From assembly GCF_000247695.1 (NCBI RefSeq), contig NW_004624778.1, positions 12,294,556 through 12,358,555 of the forward strand: DNA of 64,000 nucleotides, written 5' to 3'. The notes under the pieces were generated by a model that worked only from the letters and a program-made list of their open reading frames with translations, ran no database searches and was not told the DNA's origin. This document shows positions 45,105 to 57,122 of the stretch, piece after piece. The stretch's first letter is position 1, and each line of letters begins with the position of its first letter. Position numbers and translations under genes: made by a program. The DNA comes from Heterocephalus glaber (Eukaryota > Chordata > Mammalia > Rodentia > Bathyergidae).

Positions 45105-46429
45105 TTCAGTAGCGCTCTCAGGTGTCTTCATCCTGCCCAAGTCCTCAGCCAAACTGGACCGTGAGGGATTCACACATAGGAGAGGGTGGAATTGCTGTTC
45201 GTGGCCCAAGAGTGTCCGATCTCCTGGTCAGAGGCAGCTTGCTTCTCTGAGCCAGCTTGTCCAGCACCTTCATTTCCTCACCCTATAAAGCTCTCCACCT
45301 CCTTCCTCCCCTTCTCTGTCACCTCCATACCCAGCGGTTCTTTGCTAGGCTCCTCTGGGTTTTTGGATGCCTCTCTCTGGGCCCCTTACTTTAAGGGCTT
45401 TGTTGGAAATTCATCTGGCAGAGGAATTTTCAACAAAGCTCTGTGAGCCTGCTCCTCTCATCCTGTATCCTACCCCCAACATCCTACTTTCCCCTCTCCC
45501 TCCACTCCCCTGAGCTCATCTCTACCCATAATTCATCTCCTGACCTCTCTGCAGCCCGGCAGCCATAGCCAGAGGTCAGCAGTGGAGCAAAGGAGGAAGA
45601 AGGGGATGCTTTCTGCCAGGAATCTCTCGTCCCTTTCATCCCTCTCATCCCTCTGCACCCACCTTCTGACCCCCACCAAGTTCTCCCTTTCCTACCTTCC
45701 AGGCCCCAGAAACCCCATCCACCCCTCCCTGGAAGGTGCCTCTGAGGCGCCCTGCAAGGGGTGCCCCACAGACAGCATGCAGCCCACTAGATTGCTGGAG
45801 GAGGCGGCAGGCATGAGGCTGGGAGGGGAACAGAGGCCAGCGAGTCAGGCTCCTCAGGAAATGAAATTGCTCCATGCAACAATGAGAGAGCCACTTTTTT
45901 AACTTTTGCGTGAGCGTGCATTCAATTGCTCACATTGTTTTGGCTCCAGGGGAAATCTGACCTCGGAAAAGGCTTCGATGAAGTGGGTGTGGGTGGAGAG
46001 TCTGTTTCATAGGGCCATGAGGCAGGCAGAACATTCTTGGGGTGACTTTCTAGGGGGACCCTCCTGCCTTCTCCCAGAGCAAGACATGGAGCTGCCACCA
46101 GCTAGGAACAGGGCAGGGCCCACTGTGGTCAGAAGAGGCCAAGCCAGGCTATGCCCTGGGCAGTGAGGCATTCAGACAGGAGTGGAGATTTGCTGGCTGG
46201 ATCAATGGGAAATGATCCCCAACTCTGCACCTCAGGAAGCTCCCACAAATACCAATTCCCAGATTCTCCTTCAACCACTGAACCAAACTTCCTGGAGCTG
46301 GAGCTGGAGCCAGATGGGGGATGTGAGCTTTCTGAGTGATTCCAGTGTGCAGTCAAGGTCAAGTAACATGAGCAGCCGTATCTTAGGTGCATTTAGTGAG
46401 TGTGCATTGACAAGTCAAAAATGTTGTGG
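45105..46429. other. Intronic sequence, possible conserved block about 45880-45990
   Basis: 45270-45760 is C/T-rich. 45880-45990 (TTTTTAACTTTTGCGTGAGCG, CATTCAATTGCTCACATTG) is non-repetitive and CpG-retaining in otherwise decayed DNA. No exon. Confidence 0.4.
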
Positions 46430-46600
46430 GAGAGACCCAGCCTTAGGAGCAGAAACCTGAGTTTGAATCCCAACTATACCACTTACTGGCTGTGAAACTT
46501 TAACCTAATTCTGTCCTCTTTCCCAAAGTCAAGTTTCCTATCTGTAGCGTGAGAAAAAAAAACTCACCTTGCCGTTTGTCTTAAGAAGTTAAATAAGTGG
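46430..46600 (+). mobile_element. MIR SINE
   Basis: GTTTGAATCCCAACTATACCACTTACTGGC, AAGTTTCCTATCTGTAGCG and AAGTTAAATAAGTGGG follow MIR. Confidence 0.78.
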
Positions 46601-48233
46601 GATGTTCATGTAAAATCAGTGTCCTACCCAAAAGCTTTCATACTGTGTGTTGCTGTCAGTGCAGATCATGTCCTGGGCATGGCTCAAGGGAAGTATCGCC
46701 TCACAGAAGGCCCCAGAAAAGAAGATCCATTCTCCTAACTGGGCGTCCAAGGCCCGACCCCAATCAAACACAGCCCCCCTGCCAGCCAAACTGCCCACAG
46801 GCAGCCTAGCATTCCTGCTGCCCACAGCCCTGCTCCTCCTTTTCCTCCACCTTCTTCTCCTCCTCTTCTTCCCTCCTCCTCCTCCTGTAAGCTCACCCCC
46901 ACCTCTGCCCACCCTACCCTGATTCATTCGCTCCTCTTATAACTTGGGGTAGAACTAGGACCACTGACAACTGCCATCTGGCCGTGTCCTCTGCCAGGTG
47001 ACTGTATTAATGCCTTGTGACCCCTTCCGGGTTGCTTTTAAATCATTTCAATCTGTCCTTGCTGCTTGGGGGTGGAGTGGGTTTTATCTATCATGGAACC
47101 CTGACTGCATTTTGCTGAAGATTCCTTGCTTATTCTTGAAGCGGTGATTGGGTTTGAGATGCTGCTTCCTCCTTATGAAGTGTAAAATTTTCTCCTAGTA
47201 CTAGAAAGAGTGTTGACCCTCCCTCCAATCCACTTGGCAACCACATCCACAGAAATTCCATAGGCCTGAACACTTAACAGTGGATTGTAAGCTGGACAAA
47301 TGCAGAGGTAGGGAGAAGGCAGCTGCTGGGGACAAAGAGGAGGTGGGTCGAGAGCTTTGGAGTAAACAGGCTGTGGACAGGCAGTGGGGGGAGAGAGAAG
47401 CCTCCAGGAAGAAATGTTGGGCCCAGGGATGAATTCAAAATGAGCTTGACCCACCTGTAGAGAAGGCTCTGATGGGGGAGTTACAGGACAGCTCTGGCTC
47501 TTACCAGAGCCATTGTAGTGGCTACAGGAAAATATGAAGAGCCTCTGAAAGTTTTTAAGCCAAAAAGCAACACCATGAAGGCATAAAGGACAGTTTAAGT
47601 ATTCATGCAACAAACAGGAGAAAAATAGTATTTCCTTATTGAACTGAAAAGTCTCCAACCTTGCTCTTTAGAATTGTGTTCAGATAACAAAGACACCTAA
47701 ATCTGGACCCAGAGGACCCTGGGTAACTCAAGTGCTGTGAAAAGCACAATGCTCCAAATAAAGGGGGGAGGGGCTGGGAAGAGGCAATGAGAGAGCCCCA
47801 GGAGCATCTTAGCAGAGAACTGGGCCTGGTGGTCCTTAGATCCATTCTTAGAACTTTAACAAAAAGACTTAGAAGGACAGAAGGACTGCAGTGAAACCTG
47901 AAAGATCAGGAGACCCTTTCTCACCAAACAGTCTCTTCCAGCTCTAATCTTAGGCACAGACACCGCCCAGAATGTTCTTCTAAATGTGTCCCAGGCCAGG
48001 TACCCAGGCCCTGGGCACTGGTTTAGCCTCCAAGTCCCTGAAGGTCCTGCAGGTGCTGCTTTGAATAATACTTCAGCTTAAACCACCATTCCTGTAACTG
48101 TTGAGCTAACCTCAGCAGTTCAGTCCCCTTCCCTGCTTTATTCCCCTCCTCTGCTTGGCATATGCAGCCAAGTCACTCAGTAGTGTGATACTGACCTGCT
48201 CAGAACTCCTACACCCCATCTGAAGCTGCTGAT

Positions 48234-48236
<3 letters not shown>
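46601..48236. other. Intronic sequence; pyrimidine tract 46830-46885
   Basis: CTCCT/CTTCT-rich run at 46830-46885. Otherwise unremarkable, with no exon-like segment. Confidence 0.45.

Positions 48237-48277
<41 letters not shown>
48237..48277 (+). repeat. (AC)20 microsatellite
   Basis: Uninterrupted run of about 41 bp, the longest dinucleotide repeat in the window. Confidence 0.97.
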
Positions 48278-48280
<3 letters not shown>

Positions 48281-50489
48281 GCTCCCCCTCTGAAACTGCT
48301 GGGATCCTTGACCTCCACAAGATGAAGCTGGAGTCTCCCACCCAGCCCATCCCCACTCCCGACCCTCCCCACCCCCACCCTGGAAAGGTTCTGCTTCCTT
48401 AGCCAGACTCTGCACACTGAAATGTGAAATTTGAAGCCAGTGTTCCCCTTAGCAACCATGGTAACACAGGATCTGATAGAGAGCCTGGAGTTATAAAAAT
48501 ACCAGCTTCCACCAGACACTGGTTTCCAAAGGGAAACCAGTGTCCAAGCCAGAACCATTTTTAAACAGTCTTTAAACTCAAGCGACTGCCAAACCACTCT
48601 CAGCGTGGCTGCAGGAGGACATCTCTCCAGTTCGCTTTTGGAAGGTGGTGTAGGGGCAGACATTGGGTGTTTTCTCTAAAATACAGATTCAGAATGCTTG
48701 GCTCACTGGCCCTACAAAACTTATATAGATGGGGGAAGTTTTTCCTAATAAACACCAAATTATTTGGCATTTTTTAAAAAATTAAATTGAACCCTGGAGC
48801 CTGTGACCCTGCCCTTGCAGCCTCCCAGGGAATCTTCAGCTCCATCAGTCCCCATCTTAGTGGGAATGACTTGGGCTTTCTCCCCTCCAGGGAAAATGAT
48901 TTTAATTCACAAAACTATATTCCAGTAGCAATTCTACATTTAAGGGCATGGATAGGGAGGTAAGAGGTGGAATCATCCAAACTTTTCAGTTTAAGATCCA
49001 CAAAAGCCCCACATCCCATTCCCAGCCCTCGCCCTTCCCTGCCCAGTTGTAAGCCTCTGTCCTGGTCCAGGACTCCCTGCAGGGCACTGGCCTTGGCTTG
49101 CTTGGCGGCAGTGAGGGACTCTTCCGCAGGCAGCAATGGGGCTCCCTCCTCCCAGTCTTCACCTTACTTTTGCCCACACCCTGGCCCTCTACCCTGGGCA
49201 ATGGCCTCCCTGCCACCTCTCCTGCTCCTTATCTCCCGGGTCCATGCCTTGTAATTTTGAAAAATATTCTAACTTGATAATTAATGTCTGAACTTCGAGA
49301 GGCCCTTGCTTTGCAGAGCTGGGCTGAAGGTGGGCGGGGACAGGGACTGGGAGGAACCAAAGAGGGGGTGGGGGGGTTCCTAAATGGTCCCCTGTACTGT
49401 GCTGTAGAGGATAGAACTGTACCTTGCTGGAGGTATGTGCCCAGATATACAGATACACTCACCAGAAGATGCCCGCCTCGTCCCCCTTCCCCACTCCCCA
49501 GGGCCACTTCCCAGCAGGTCCCCTCCATTCAGGGACCTGGGGAACACTTGGGAGTCAGGCAGGGGCACTTTCTAAGGGAAAGTCAGGTAGAAGATTGGCT
49601 GGGGGAGAGAGAGAGAGTGACTTGTGTGTTTAAAAGATAAAGCAGGCTCTGTGGAGGTGAAAAGGTTAGAAACAGCCATCAGTAACTTCAGATAACCCAC
49701 GAGTCAAAAAGTAAAGCTTGCCTCTTTTCCACCTACCAGGAGGCTGCAAGTGACCCCTGGCTGCACCCCACCCCCTTCCCAGGGTTGACCCCCCAACCCT
49801 CCCCAGAATCCACACTCCATCCAGCTCAGAGATCCTCTCCCCAGCAGTCGGGCACCAGGCATGGGCCCTGGGCAGGAGCATGCCATGGCCGATAGAGGAA
49901 TTCTGTCTCTGGGGAGGAGAATGAGGAAGCAGTGCCCTGTGCCAAAAGCTGCCAGGACCTAAAGCACATGTGACGCTCTCTCTACAACCCATGATGATCA
50001 TTCTTCTTCATCCCGCTCCCACGCTCAGGACCAATAGTTCAAGTTTAGCCTGCGCAGATGATACGCCCCTTGCCGCTGTTCCCACCATCAGATGTAAATG
50101 ACATTTGGGAGGCACCTGTCCAGACAGTCAAGGACTACCTTTCCTCTCTCTTCTGTCCACTTCCAGACTCAGCTAGAGTCCAGGCTCCAGTGCCAATTAC
50201 AGGTCACAGGCGGCCTGGGCCCAGCCCTATAGGAAGAGAGCTCCAGGATCAGCACTCTCCTGTAGCCAGGAAGAGCGGGTGCTAGGAGAATATGAAGATA
50301 CGCTAATTACAGATCTGATGTCTTTCCTTCCCTATAGCTTCCTATCTGAGGGACACGCCACCTCTCAAAAATTAAGGCATGAAATAAAAAGATCAGACAG
50401 CAGCGTATTTAATTGTATGAAATGAAGTGTTTCTTAATAATAAAAGAATGTGAATGAATCCAGTAAAATGAGCCCCAGGGCATTTGCAC
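48278..50489. other. Intronic sequence, no recognised gene
   Basis: C-rich 48340-48385 and 49750-49830. G-run of about 8 at 49369-49376. 50280-50460 is AT-rich and non-repetitive (GCTAATTACAG, GTATTTAATTG). Nothing gene-like. Confidence 0.42.
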
Positions 50490-50795
50490 TTGTTCCATCG
50501 AGGAGAATGTCCATTTTCTAGATGTACTGGCCTCTTCTCAGATGTTCCTTCAGTTCCTCAAAAGGGCCCTCTCTCTTTACACTACCCTCTTAGGCTGGCA
50601 GCCCATCACTGTCCCCATCCTGCTTTCTTTCTGGCATTACCTTTCAGTCTTCTTTGTTAGGTGGCTTTTTTCCTACCACAACTAGCATGGAAACTCTCTA
50701 GAAGCAGGGAATGTGTCTATTTACACAACATCCCCAGTGTCTAGAGTGATGCCTGACATACAATAGGTGCTCAATAAATGCCTGTTGGATAAAGT
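50490..50795 (+). mobile_element. L2 LINE 3' end
   Basis: CTCAGATGTTCCTTCAG, GAAGCAGGGAATGTGTCTAT, CCCCAGTGTCTAGAGTGATGCCTG and AATAGGTGCTCAATAAATGCCTGTTGG are the L2 terminus. Confidence 0.8.
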
Positions 50796-53349
50796 CACGC
50801 AATAGTATCTGACGTGAGAAAGGTTAGCCCTTCGAAAGTTCATCTGGGAAAGCCTCTCAGAGCAGGTAAATCGAGAAGCCTTAAAGAGGCAAGGTGACCA
50901 CTGGGTGAGACGCTGGGAGTGTTCCCTGGACACGAGCTGAGCTCAGAAGAGAGGGGGGAAGAGAACCACCCATCCCCCAGCCAACCTCAGCAGAAGTGAC
51001 TCGTGTCCAGTCAGAGTGAACCAGCGCAAGGGTGCCCTTACCCCATGGAGCCACTGGGATTCTGGTCCACGGTTGGGTGTGGTCAGGAAGTCTTTTCTCA
51101 ACTTCGGTCCACTAAGCTTCATAAGAGATTTAACTCATCTGTCCCAAGTCAGGATCCCACAGGCCTCCTATGGGGAACACGGGGGTGTTCAAAGATGAAG
51201 GAGAGTGCAGCTCAGGAGGCAAGAGGATGGGGTGGCTGGGGGAGATCACTCACAGTCCCAAACACTGAGGACAGCAAAAACCTAGCTCTTACCAGCTGCA
51301 GCACAGGCTCAGCTATGGAGCTACATGTTCGGTAGCAAAACACTGTAAGCTACATCCATCATTTTAAGTCTTCTAGTAGCTGCATTTTTTTCAGTAAAAG
51401 GAACAGATGATATTAATTTTACGTTATCCAGTATATCCAAACAATTATCATTTTAACGTGTAACCAGTATTAAAAAGTATCAATGGGATAGTTTTAATAT
51501 TCTTGTTTTTTCTTCTCTCATTAAACTAAGTCTTTGAAACCTAGAATACTTTTACACTGTAAGCGCCTCTCGATTCAGACCAGGGACATTGTGGGTCTTC
51601 AAGGCCACATGTGGCAGGTGGCTCTGACATCGGATGGCAGATCTGGGGCCCAGCCTCTGGAATCAGCAAGCTTTGGGAACAATTCTGAATCCCCAAAGTC
51701 TCAAACGCACTTTCTACATTCTGTAGCTTCCTTGTCTCTGAGCACCCAGCAGGAAAGGGGAGCAGCAAGAATTGAACCCCAGAGCTCACGGCTGGTGGGG
51801 GTGGTTGGCTGGCTGGGGCTTCCTGGCACACTCTGCAGAAGGCAGTGTTTCTGACCTCAGAATGAAGAAAGAGGGTGAAAAAGAAAGGAGGAGGAAAAGC
51901 ATCGAAAGGGACAGAAAAACAGTGGCCAGGGTGACAGTGTGCATGAGAGAGATAAGTCAGAGCCTGGAGCCTGGGGAGCAGTGCCGGGCAGGGGCAGGCA
52001 GCTGCCAGCTGCTCCTCACAATGCCCAAACAGAAATCGTGGCCCAGTGCGTGGAAGGCACAATTAGCTCATTCTTTCATTGCCCTTTTGATTACACAGGA
52101 CTACCATTTCTGTAATTAAGACCTTCTCCCTTACTCAGAGGTATTGAAACATAAAAGTATTTGCTGAATCTGGTTTCCCAGGGTTAAAAGCCAGACTTAG
52201 GAAATGCAAACACACTTGTGGATATGCAAACACACGTGCAGTAACTAATTATCCTTTAATTAAGGTTGAAGCCCTGCTTAAAACAATTAGCTCTGGGACT
52301 TGAACAGTAGGTGCAACTCCACTTTTTGCTAATTGTCCTTCCCTGATAGCCGGGATGTGACCAGTCTTGGGGTAGAGCGGGGAAGGTGATGAATGAGTCT
52401 CCTGCTTTGGGTCTGGACTGGACTGAGTTCCGCTTGGTTTGGAACTGTTAGTCAGAGAAGAGTTTGAGGTGTGGGGAAAGGCGAGGAGGATGTGGTTTGG
52501 GCAAGGGGAGTTGAGAGGCTGCCCCAGGCTTGGATGCACGCCATGGGAAGTCTCAGAAGCTGCTGCTGGCCACACTGAGGTGGCTTGCCTGGCTGGAGCT
52601 GAGGGCGTGGGCCAAGGATTAGCTGACTGGAAAGCAATTAGATGGGGTGGGGCTGGCTGGGAAAATACCTGGAATCCCAGGGCCAGAGTCGAGACTTGCT
52701 TGGTGAATGTGGCAGCCAGGAGATTCGTGAGGCCTGGGGAGTGAGGGTGGTCCCAGTGGACCCCAAGCCTTTGTTGACTCTTGCTGATGGGAAGAAGCAG
52801 ATTCTAGTGGAGGGGTGGGGTTCCTACAGCCCTCTGGTAAAGAGGCCGTTTCCCTTGATCACCATTTCCTCCAAGCATCTCCCCCACCTGCTCTGAACCC
52901 TTGCCCAGATTTCATGAACTTTCCTAAGACCTGCCCAGGCCATCAGAGAGCCTGGGAGGGCAGGGAGCTGTATAGGTACAGGCCACCCTTCCAGAGACTC
53001 TCACATTGTAAAAGGAGAGGTAGAAAGAGAAAAATGTGTACCTCAAAGGAGTAAGGTTTTCAGATTTTTGGAGGGTTGAGGGAGGTCACTCTCCCTGCTG
53101 AGAACTTTCCTCCAGAAAACCCCAGGTGCATTAAAACCTAGAACAGCTGAGGTCTGGCCTCTGGAGGGAACCTCCCAGTTAAGGGTCGCTGCTCTAGTTG
53201 TGGCACTGCAGCTGTGCAGACAGTCAGGTGGGAAAGTCTGGATTGCTCTGAGGGCCCTTCCAGATCACCCTCAGAGCAGTCCTGCTCGGGATTTAAGTGC
53301 TGACCCTGAACAGAGCAGGTTTCCCTAGGATTCCAGAAGTTTCCCTCCC
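50796..53349. other. Intronic sequence with a candidate regulatory block
   Basis: 51330-51540 is AT-rich with DNA-transposon-like words. 52050-52290 is listed separately. No exon seen. Confidence 0.42.
52050..52290. promoter_or_regulatory. Candidate conserved non-coding element
   Basis: AT-rich island in GC-richer intron, not matching any repeat I know. It holds two ATGCAAACACAC words 20 bp apart (52204 and 52224), each containing an octamer-like ATGCAAA, followed by CTAATTATC (about 52245) and TTTAATTAA (52256-52264), which are homeodomain cores. Further ATTA motifs lie at 52060-52115. Function as an enhancer is inference only. Confidence 0.3.
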
Positions 53350-53776
53350 CGCTCCGTGGCCCAAGTCAGCAAACTTCTGTACAGGACCAGATAGTAAATA
53401 TGTCGGCCTTTGCAAACCAACAGGCAAAACCATCTTTAACCACATTCCCTGTGGCTTGTAAGGGGCAGAGCAGCAGCCCGGAGGCATGAGAGCAGTTTCC
53501 GTCCAAAGGGCTTAACTCTGCCCTCAGAGCCTAAGGAGCCTAGACTGGATGTAAATGAACACCAGTGGGTATTCCAAGGAGACCTTATTTACAGACTCTG
53601 AATTGTGAATTTCATATCATTTGTATGTGTCACAACATACTCTCTTCTCTTGGTTTCCCCCACCCAACTATTTAAAAATGTAAAAACTGTTTAACAACTC
53701 ACGGGTTGTGTGAAAAAAAGAAAAACAGCCATGGCCAGATCTCGCAGGTGGCTACAGTTTGCAGACTCCTGATGCA
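53350..53776 (+). mobile_element. hAT-Charlie-type DNA transposon fossil
   Basis: CAGCAAACTTCTGTACAGGACCAGATAGTAAATAT at the left and GTTTGCAGACTCCTG at the right correspond to the common end CAGCAAACTTTTTCTGTAAAGGGCC and its inverted complement. The centre carries CTTATTTACAGACTCTGAATTGTGAATTTCATA and TTAAAAATGTAAAAACTG. Subfamily not assigned. Confidence 0.75.
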
Positions 53777-53919
53777 GATCTGTGGTTTTGGACTGGGGCT
53801 TCCCCTGCAGGTGATGCTGGTACACACCAGAGTGTGAGAATTGCTGTCCTAGGGAGAACTAACAGGTCCCCAGGCGATGCTGCAGGGAGGAGGACCATAC
53901 ACTGAGCACTGAGCTAGTC

Positions 53920-54020
53920 TGACCTCCACCCTCGTTTGCAGATGACAAAACTGAGGCCCAGAGGTGACATGGCTTTGTCATGTGAACCCAGGCAGAGGCT
54001 CCTTCATTTCAGAATGCAGG
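53920..54020 (-). mobile_element. MIR SINE, inverted fragment
   Basis: TTTGCAGATGACAAAACTGAGGCCCAGAGG. Confidence 0.65.
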
Positions 54021-54334
54021 ACTGGGTAGTTTTCTATCTCTAGCCACCTTCCGAGATCTACCCTGCCAGCTCACCCTGCCTAGGGCTCTTGCTGAGACAC
54101 AGGAAGTGTGTATGTGTCCCCCGGTGCCCTAGAACTGCAGGACTCTGGTGAGTCATTTCCCACGAGTGACGCTGGTGTGCACTGAGCCATCCTCAGCCAT
54201 CAGTCAGCTCCCGCCTGACCAGCCCACCACGTGCTACAGAAAACTCCTGACCAGCTGCGGGAGGGTCTGCAGAGCAGAAGCAAGACAGAAGCTTAGAGCC
54301 TCCTCCTGGAGAAGGGAAAATGGAATGACCACGG

Positions 54335-54500
54335 GCTGGGATGTTGAACCGACAGGGTTCCAAATCCCACGCTTTTGGTACTGCCTTGGACCTGGGGCAA
54401 TGTCCTTACCCTCTTTGAACCCCAGTTTCCATCAGTAAAATGGAAAACAGCCCTTACCTCTGCCTGGTTGCCATAGGGACTAGAGATAAATTTATTGAGT
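54335..54500 (+). mobile_element. MIR SINE
   Basis: CAGGGTTCCAAATCCCACGC, CTGGGGCAATGTCC, GAACCCCAGTTTCCATCAGTAAAATGG. Confidence 0.75.
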
Positions 54501-54809
54501 GGCAGACACATGATGGAGAACTTTTATGGTCTCTCTCTTGGCCTTAATCACAGAGCTACCCAGCCACAGCCTGAGCCACCACAGAAAAGGAGACATGTGA
54601 CCTCATGGAGGCAGTCATCATTCCATGCTCCCAAGACATTTTCATTGACCACTTCCCAGACCTGGGGGCTTGGAGTGGGCTTCAGTGTCTGGGAACCCAC
54701 GGAGATGCAGCCATCTGTGAACCTGTGCAGATGTGCATTTTTCTTAGAGAGGTGGCAGTGTTTTCATCAGATCTTCAAAGGGGTCAATGTTCTTAAGAAA
54801 GTCAAACAT
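54501..54809. other. Intronic sequence, nothing recognised
   Basis: A 138-codon open frame (54495-54911 +) runs through here into the ID SINE. It has no recognised domain. Confidence 0.45.
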
Positions 54810-54903
54810 GGGACTAAGGGTGCAGCTCTGGTAGAGCGACTGCTTAGCACATGTGAAGCCCTCAGGTTTAATCCCCAGCACCAGTGGGAAAAAAAAAAAA
54901 AAA
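54810..54903 (+). mobile_element. ID-type SINE, classic variant
   Basis: GGGTGCAGCTCTGGTAGAGCGACTGCTTAGCACATGTGAAGCCCTCAGGTTTAATCCCCAGCACC with an A15 tail. Unlike the other copies it keeps the GGTAGAGCGACTGCTTAGCA tRNA-Ala-like loop of canonical rodent ID. Confidence 0.88.
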
Positions 54904-55301
54904 CTCAATGAATGAGAGGTCACCAAACTTTTGAGACTGATTCCTAGATTTGGAAATCAATTTCCTGAACCCACCCTGTGGCTTTGGGGTCTTGTTCAGA
55001 TCTGCGCCTCCACTGTCAGCTGAAAGTCTGACTGGCATCCCTGCCCCACCCACCAATGCCTAGAATCTGATGATGCTCCATGAGGGAAACACCAGACAAG
55101 AGTGGTGGGGTTTTCAAAGCTGCCACTGGGAGCCACCAGGAAGCGCCAGTGTGTTGGCTCCAGATTTCAGTGCAGTAAGGGGAGGTTTAAAACAGGCAAA
55201 ATCGGGTTCTGGTGTTGGCAGGATGGTGATGATCCTTGGAAGAGTTAGGAAAGGAAAGGAGCCCAAGAGGACTCTGGGGGTATAACTGAGGCTTCTCTTT
55301 A
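54904..55301. other. Intronic sequence, nothing recognised
   Basis: No exon or identifiable repeat. Confidence 0.45.
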
Positions 55302-55533
55302 TTTTCTTTCTTTCCTTCCTTCTTTTTTCTTCCTCTCTCTATCTCTCTCTTCCTTCCTTCCTTCTCTTTTCTCCTCTCCCTCCCTCCTTTCTTTCTTCTT
55401 TTCTTGCCTTCTTTTCTTCCTTTCTGCCTTCCATCTCTTCTTTCTCTCCCTATCCTTCCTCCCCTCGCTCCCTCCCTCTCTCCCTCCATCCTTTCCTCCT
55501 CTCTCTCTTTCTCTCTCTCTTTCTTTCTTTCCC
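55302..55533 (+). repeat. Long polypyrimidine (CTTT/CCTT/CTCTC) tract
   Basis: About 230 bases, almost pure C and T on the + strand with fewer than ten purines. It joins the reverse ID body at 55534, so it probably grew from that SINE's A-rich tail. Confidence 0.9.
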
Positions 55534-55598
55534 GTTCTGGGGCTGGAACCCAGGGCATTGTGCATGCTAGGTGAGCATTCTACTACATCCCCAACCCT
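55534..55598 (-). mobile_element. ID-type SINE body, classic variant
   Basis: TGGGGCTGGAACCCAGGGCATTGTGCATGCTAGGTGAGCATTCTACTACATCCCCAACCC is a reverse ID with the tail replaced by the pyrimidine tract. Confidence 0.8.
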
Positions 55599-56345
55599 AA
55601 AGTTTCATTTCTTGACCCAGGCATTGGTAACACAAAGGTGTACCCTTTGTGGCATTCATCCAAACACTTAGAATTTAGATACTTTTGTTTTGTTTTGTTT
55701 TTTTGCATGAGTTACACTTCAATAAAAAGCTTTCTCAAAAGAGTAGAAAGACAATATGAAATCACTCCCTTGAGATTTTTCTATATAATTTTCCAACAAA
55801 GTTAGCACATGGCTTGAAGAGTCATTTAAATATAAACACAAATAATAGAGTAAGATTTAAAATAATCTTAAAACAGATTTAAGTATCTTTCTTCTTAACC
55901 CAAACTGCTATCTAAGTCTACTTACCTAAACTTGGCTTGCTTTAATTATCTTACCAGCCCACAGGCTGTCTTGGGCCGCTTCACTACTATGCTGGACATG
56001 CCAACTACAGTGGACTACCGCCTATTTTGGCTAGCGAGTCCACCAGGGCACTGGTCAGCCACCCCCATGCCAACATTGCCTTTCTCCTCCCTCTCTCCTT
56101 CGAAGGGCTCCCCACCAATAAAACCCATCCTCTTCTTTCTCCCACATCACATACGACCCCTCTCTGGTGCTTAGTCTCATTACCCCACAGAGGGGGAGAA
56201 ACCTTCCTTAACCCCATATTACTCTCCAGGAGCTACCTCACTTCTCTCTTCCTTTAGATTTTCAAAAGAACTTTCTCTTCACATGCTATCTCCCTGGCTG
56301 GTTTGTGCCCCACCAAGTCAACAGCACGGTCCCTGTCAAGAGGAC
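55599..56345. other. Intronic sequence, nothing firmly recognised
   Basis: 55680-55730 (TTTTGTTTTGTTTTG, then CACTTCAATAAAAAGC) is repeat-like but not assigned. 55770-55920 is AT-rich. No exon. Confidence 0.4.
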
Positions 56346-56678
56346 CACACAGGTTGAATATCTCTGATCTGAAAATATGAAATCCATAGTGCTCAAAAAC
56401 CCGAAACTTTTTGAATACCTGCATGACAGTCACCACGGATGGAAAATTCCATACCGTGAAATGGTTTCATACACAAAATTATTTAAAATTTTTGTATAAA
56501 ATTATCTTCAAGCTATAAGGTATGTATGGAACATAAATGAATTTGGCCTTTAGACTTGGGTCCCCTCCCCAAGATACCTTGCTATGGATATGCAAACTTT
56601 CCAAATCTGGGGGAGGAATTGAAATCTGAATCACTTCTGGTCCCAAGCATTTTGGATAAGAGCTACTTAACCTGTGTA
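56346..56678 (-). mobile_element. Tigger-type DNA transposon
   Basis: Terminal repeats ACAGGTTGAATATCTCTGATC at the left and GGATAAGAGCTACTTAACCTGT at the right are imperfect inverted copies. Internal AAATGAATTTGGCCTTTAGACTTGGGTCCC and GGTCCCAAGCATTTTGG are typical of this family in reverse. No transposase remains. Confidence 0.8.
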
Positions 56679-56739
56679 ACCAACTCCACAGGCCTGCTCA
56701 GGCCTCAGCTCTGCTATGTAGCCCAAAAGCAACTGTAGA

Positions 56740-56926
56740 TTGTATGTAAATGAGTGACATTGACTACTCCCACAAAAAAATTTTACAGACACTGAAATTT
56801 GAGTTTCATGTCATCTTTACATGTCACCAAATATTGTTCTTCTTTTACATTTTCCAACCATTGAAAAATGTAAAAACCATTCTTGCAGACAACGGTTAGG
56901 GAGCTGCAGGTTACCAACCCCTGACG
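56740..56926 (+). mobile_element. hAT-Charlie-type fragment, same family as 53350
   Basis: TTTACAGACACTGAAATTTGAGTTTCATGTCA, CATTGAAAAATGTAAAAACCATTCTTG and CCAACCCCTG match the right half of the 53350-53776 element. Confidence 0.7.
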
Positions 56927-56933
56927 TAGACCC

Positions 56934-57122
56934 GCAGTTCTCAACAGAGGACACTTGACAATGACCGGAGACATTTTTGCTTGTCACTCCTGGGGGAGTT
57001 CTACCAGTATCCAGTGGGGAGAAGTCGGGCTTGCTATTGACATCCTTCCGTGTACAGGAAGCCTCCACAACAAACATGGGCACAAGATGTCAATCATACC
57101 GAGGCTGGGCAAGTCTGTTCTA
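56934..57122 (+). mobile_element. MER5A-type hAT-Charlie MITE
   Basis: CGCAGTTCTCAACAGAGG, GACAATGACCGGAGACATTTTTGCTTGTCAC, CTACCAGTATCCAGTGGG, CCTCCACAACAAACATGG and CAATCATACCGAGGCTGGG follow MER5A nearly end to end. Confidence 0.88.

Noticed and set aside
48112..48663. 183-codon minus-strand open frame
   Set aside because: Contains a long Cys-Val run from the CA microsatellite. No domain.
55187..55565. Glu/Arg/Lys-rich minus-strand open frames of 88-123 codons
   Set aside because: Pure translation of the polypurine tract opposite the pyrimidine run.
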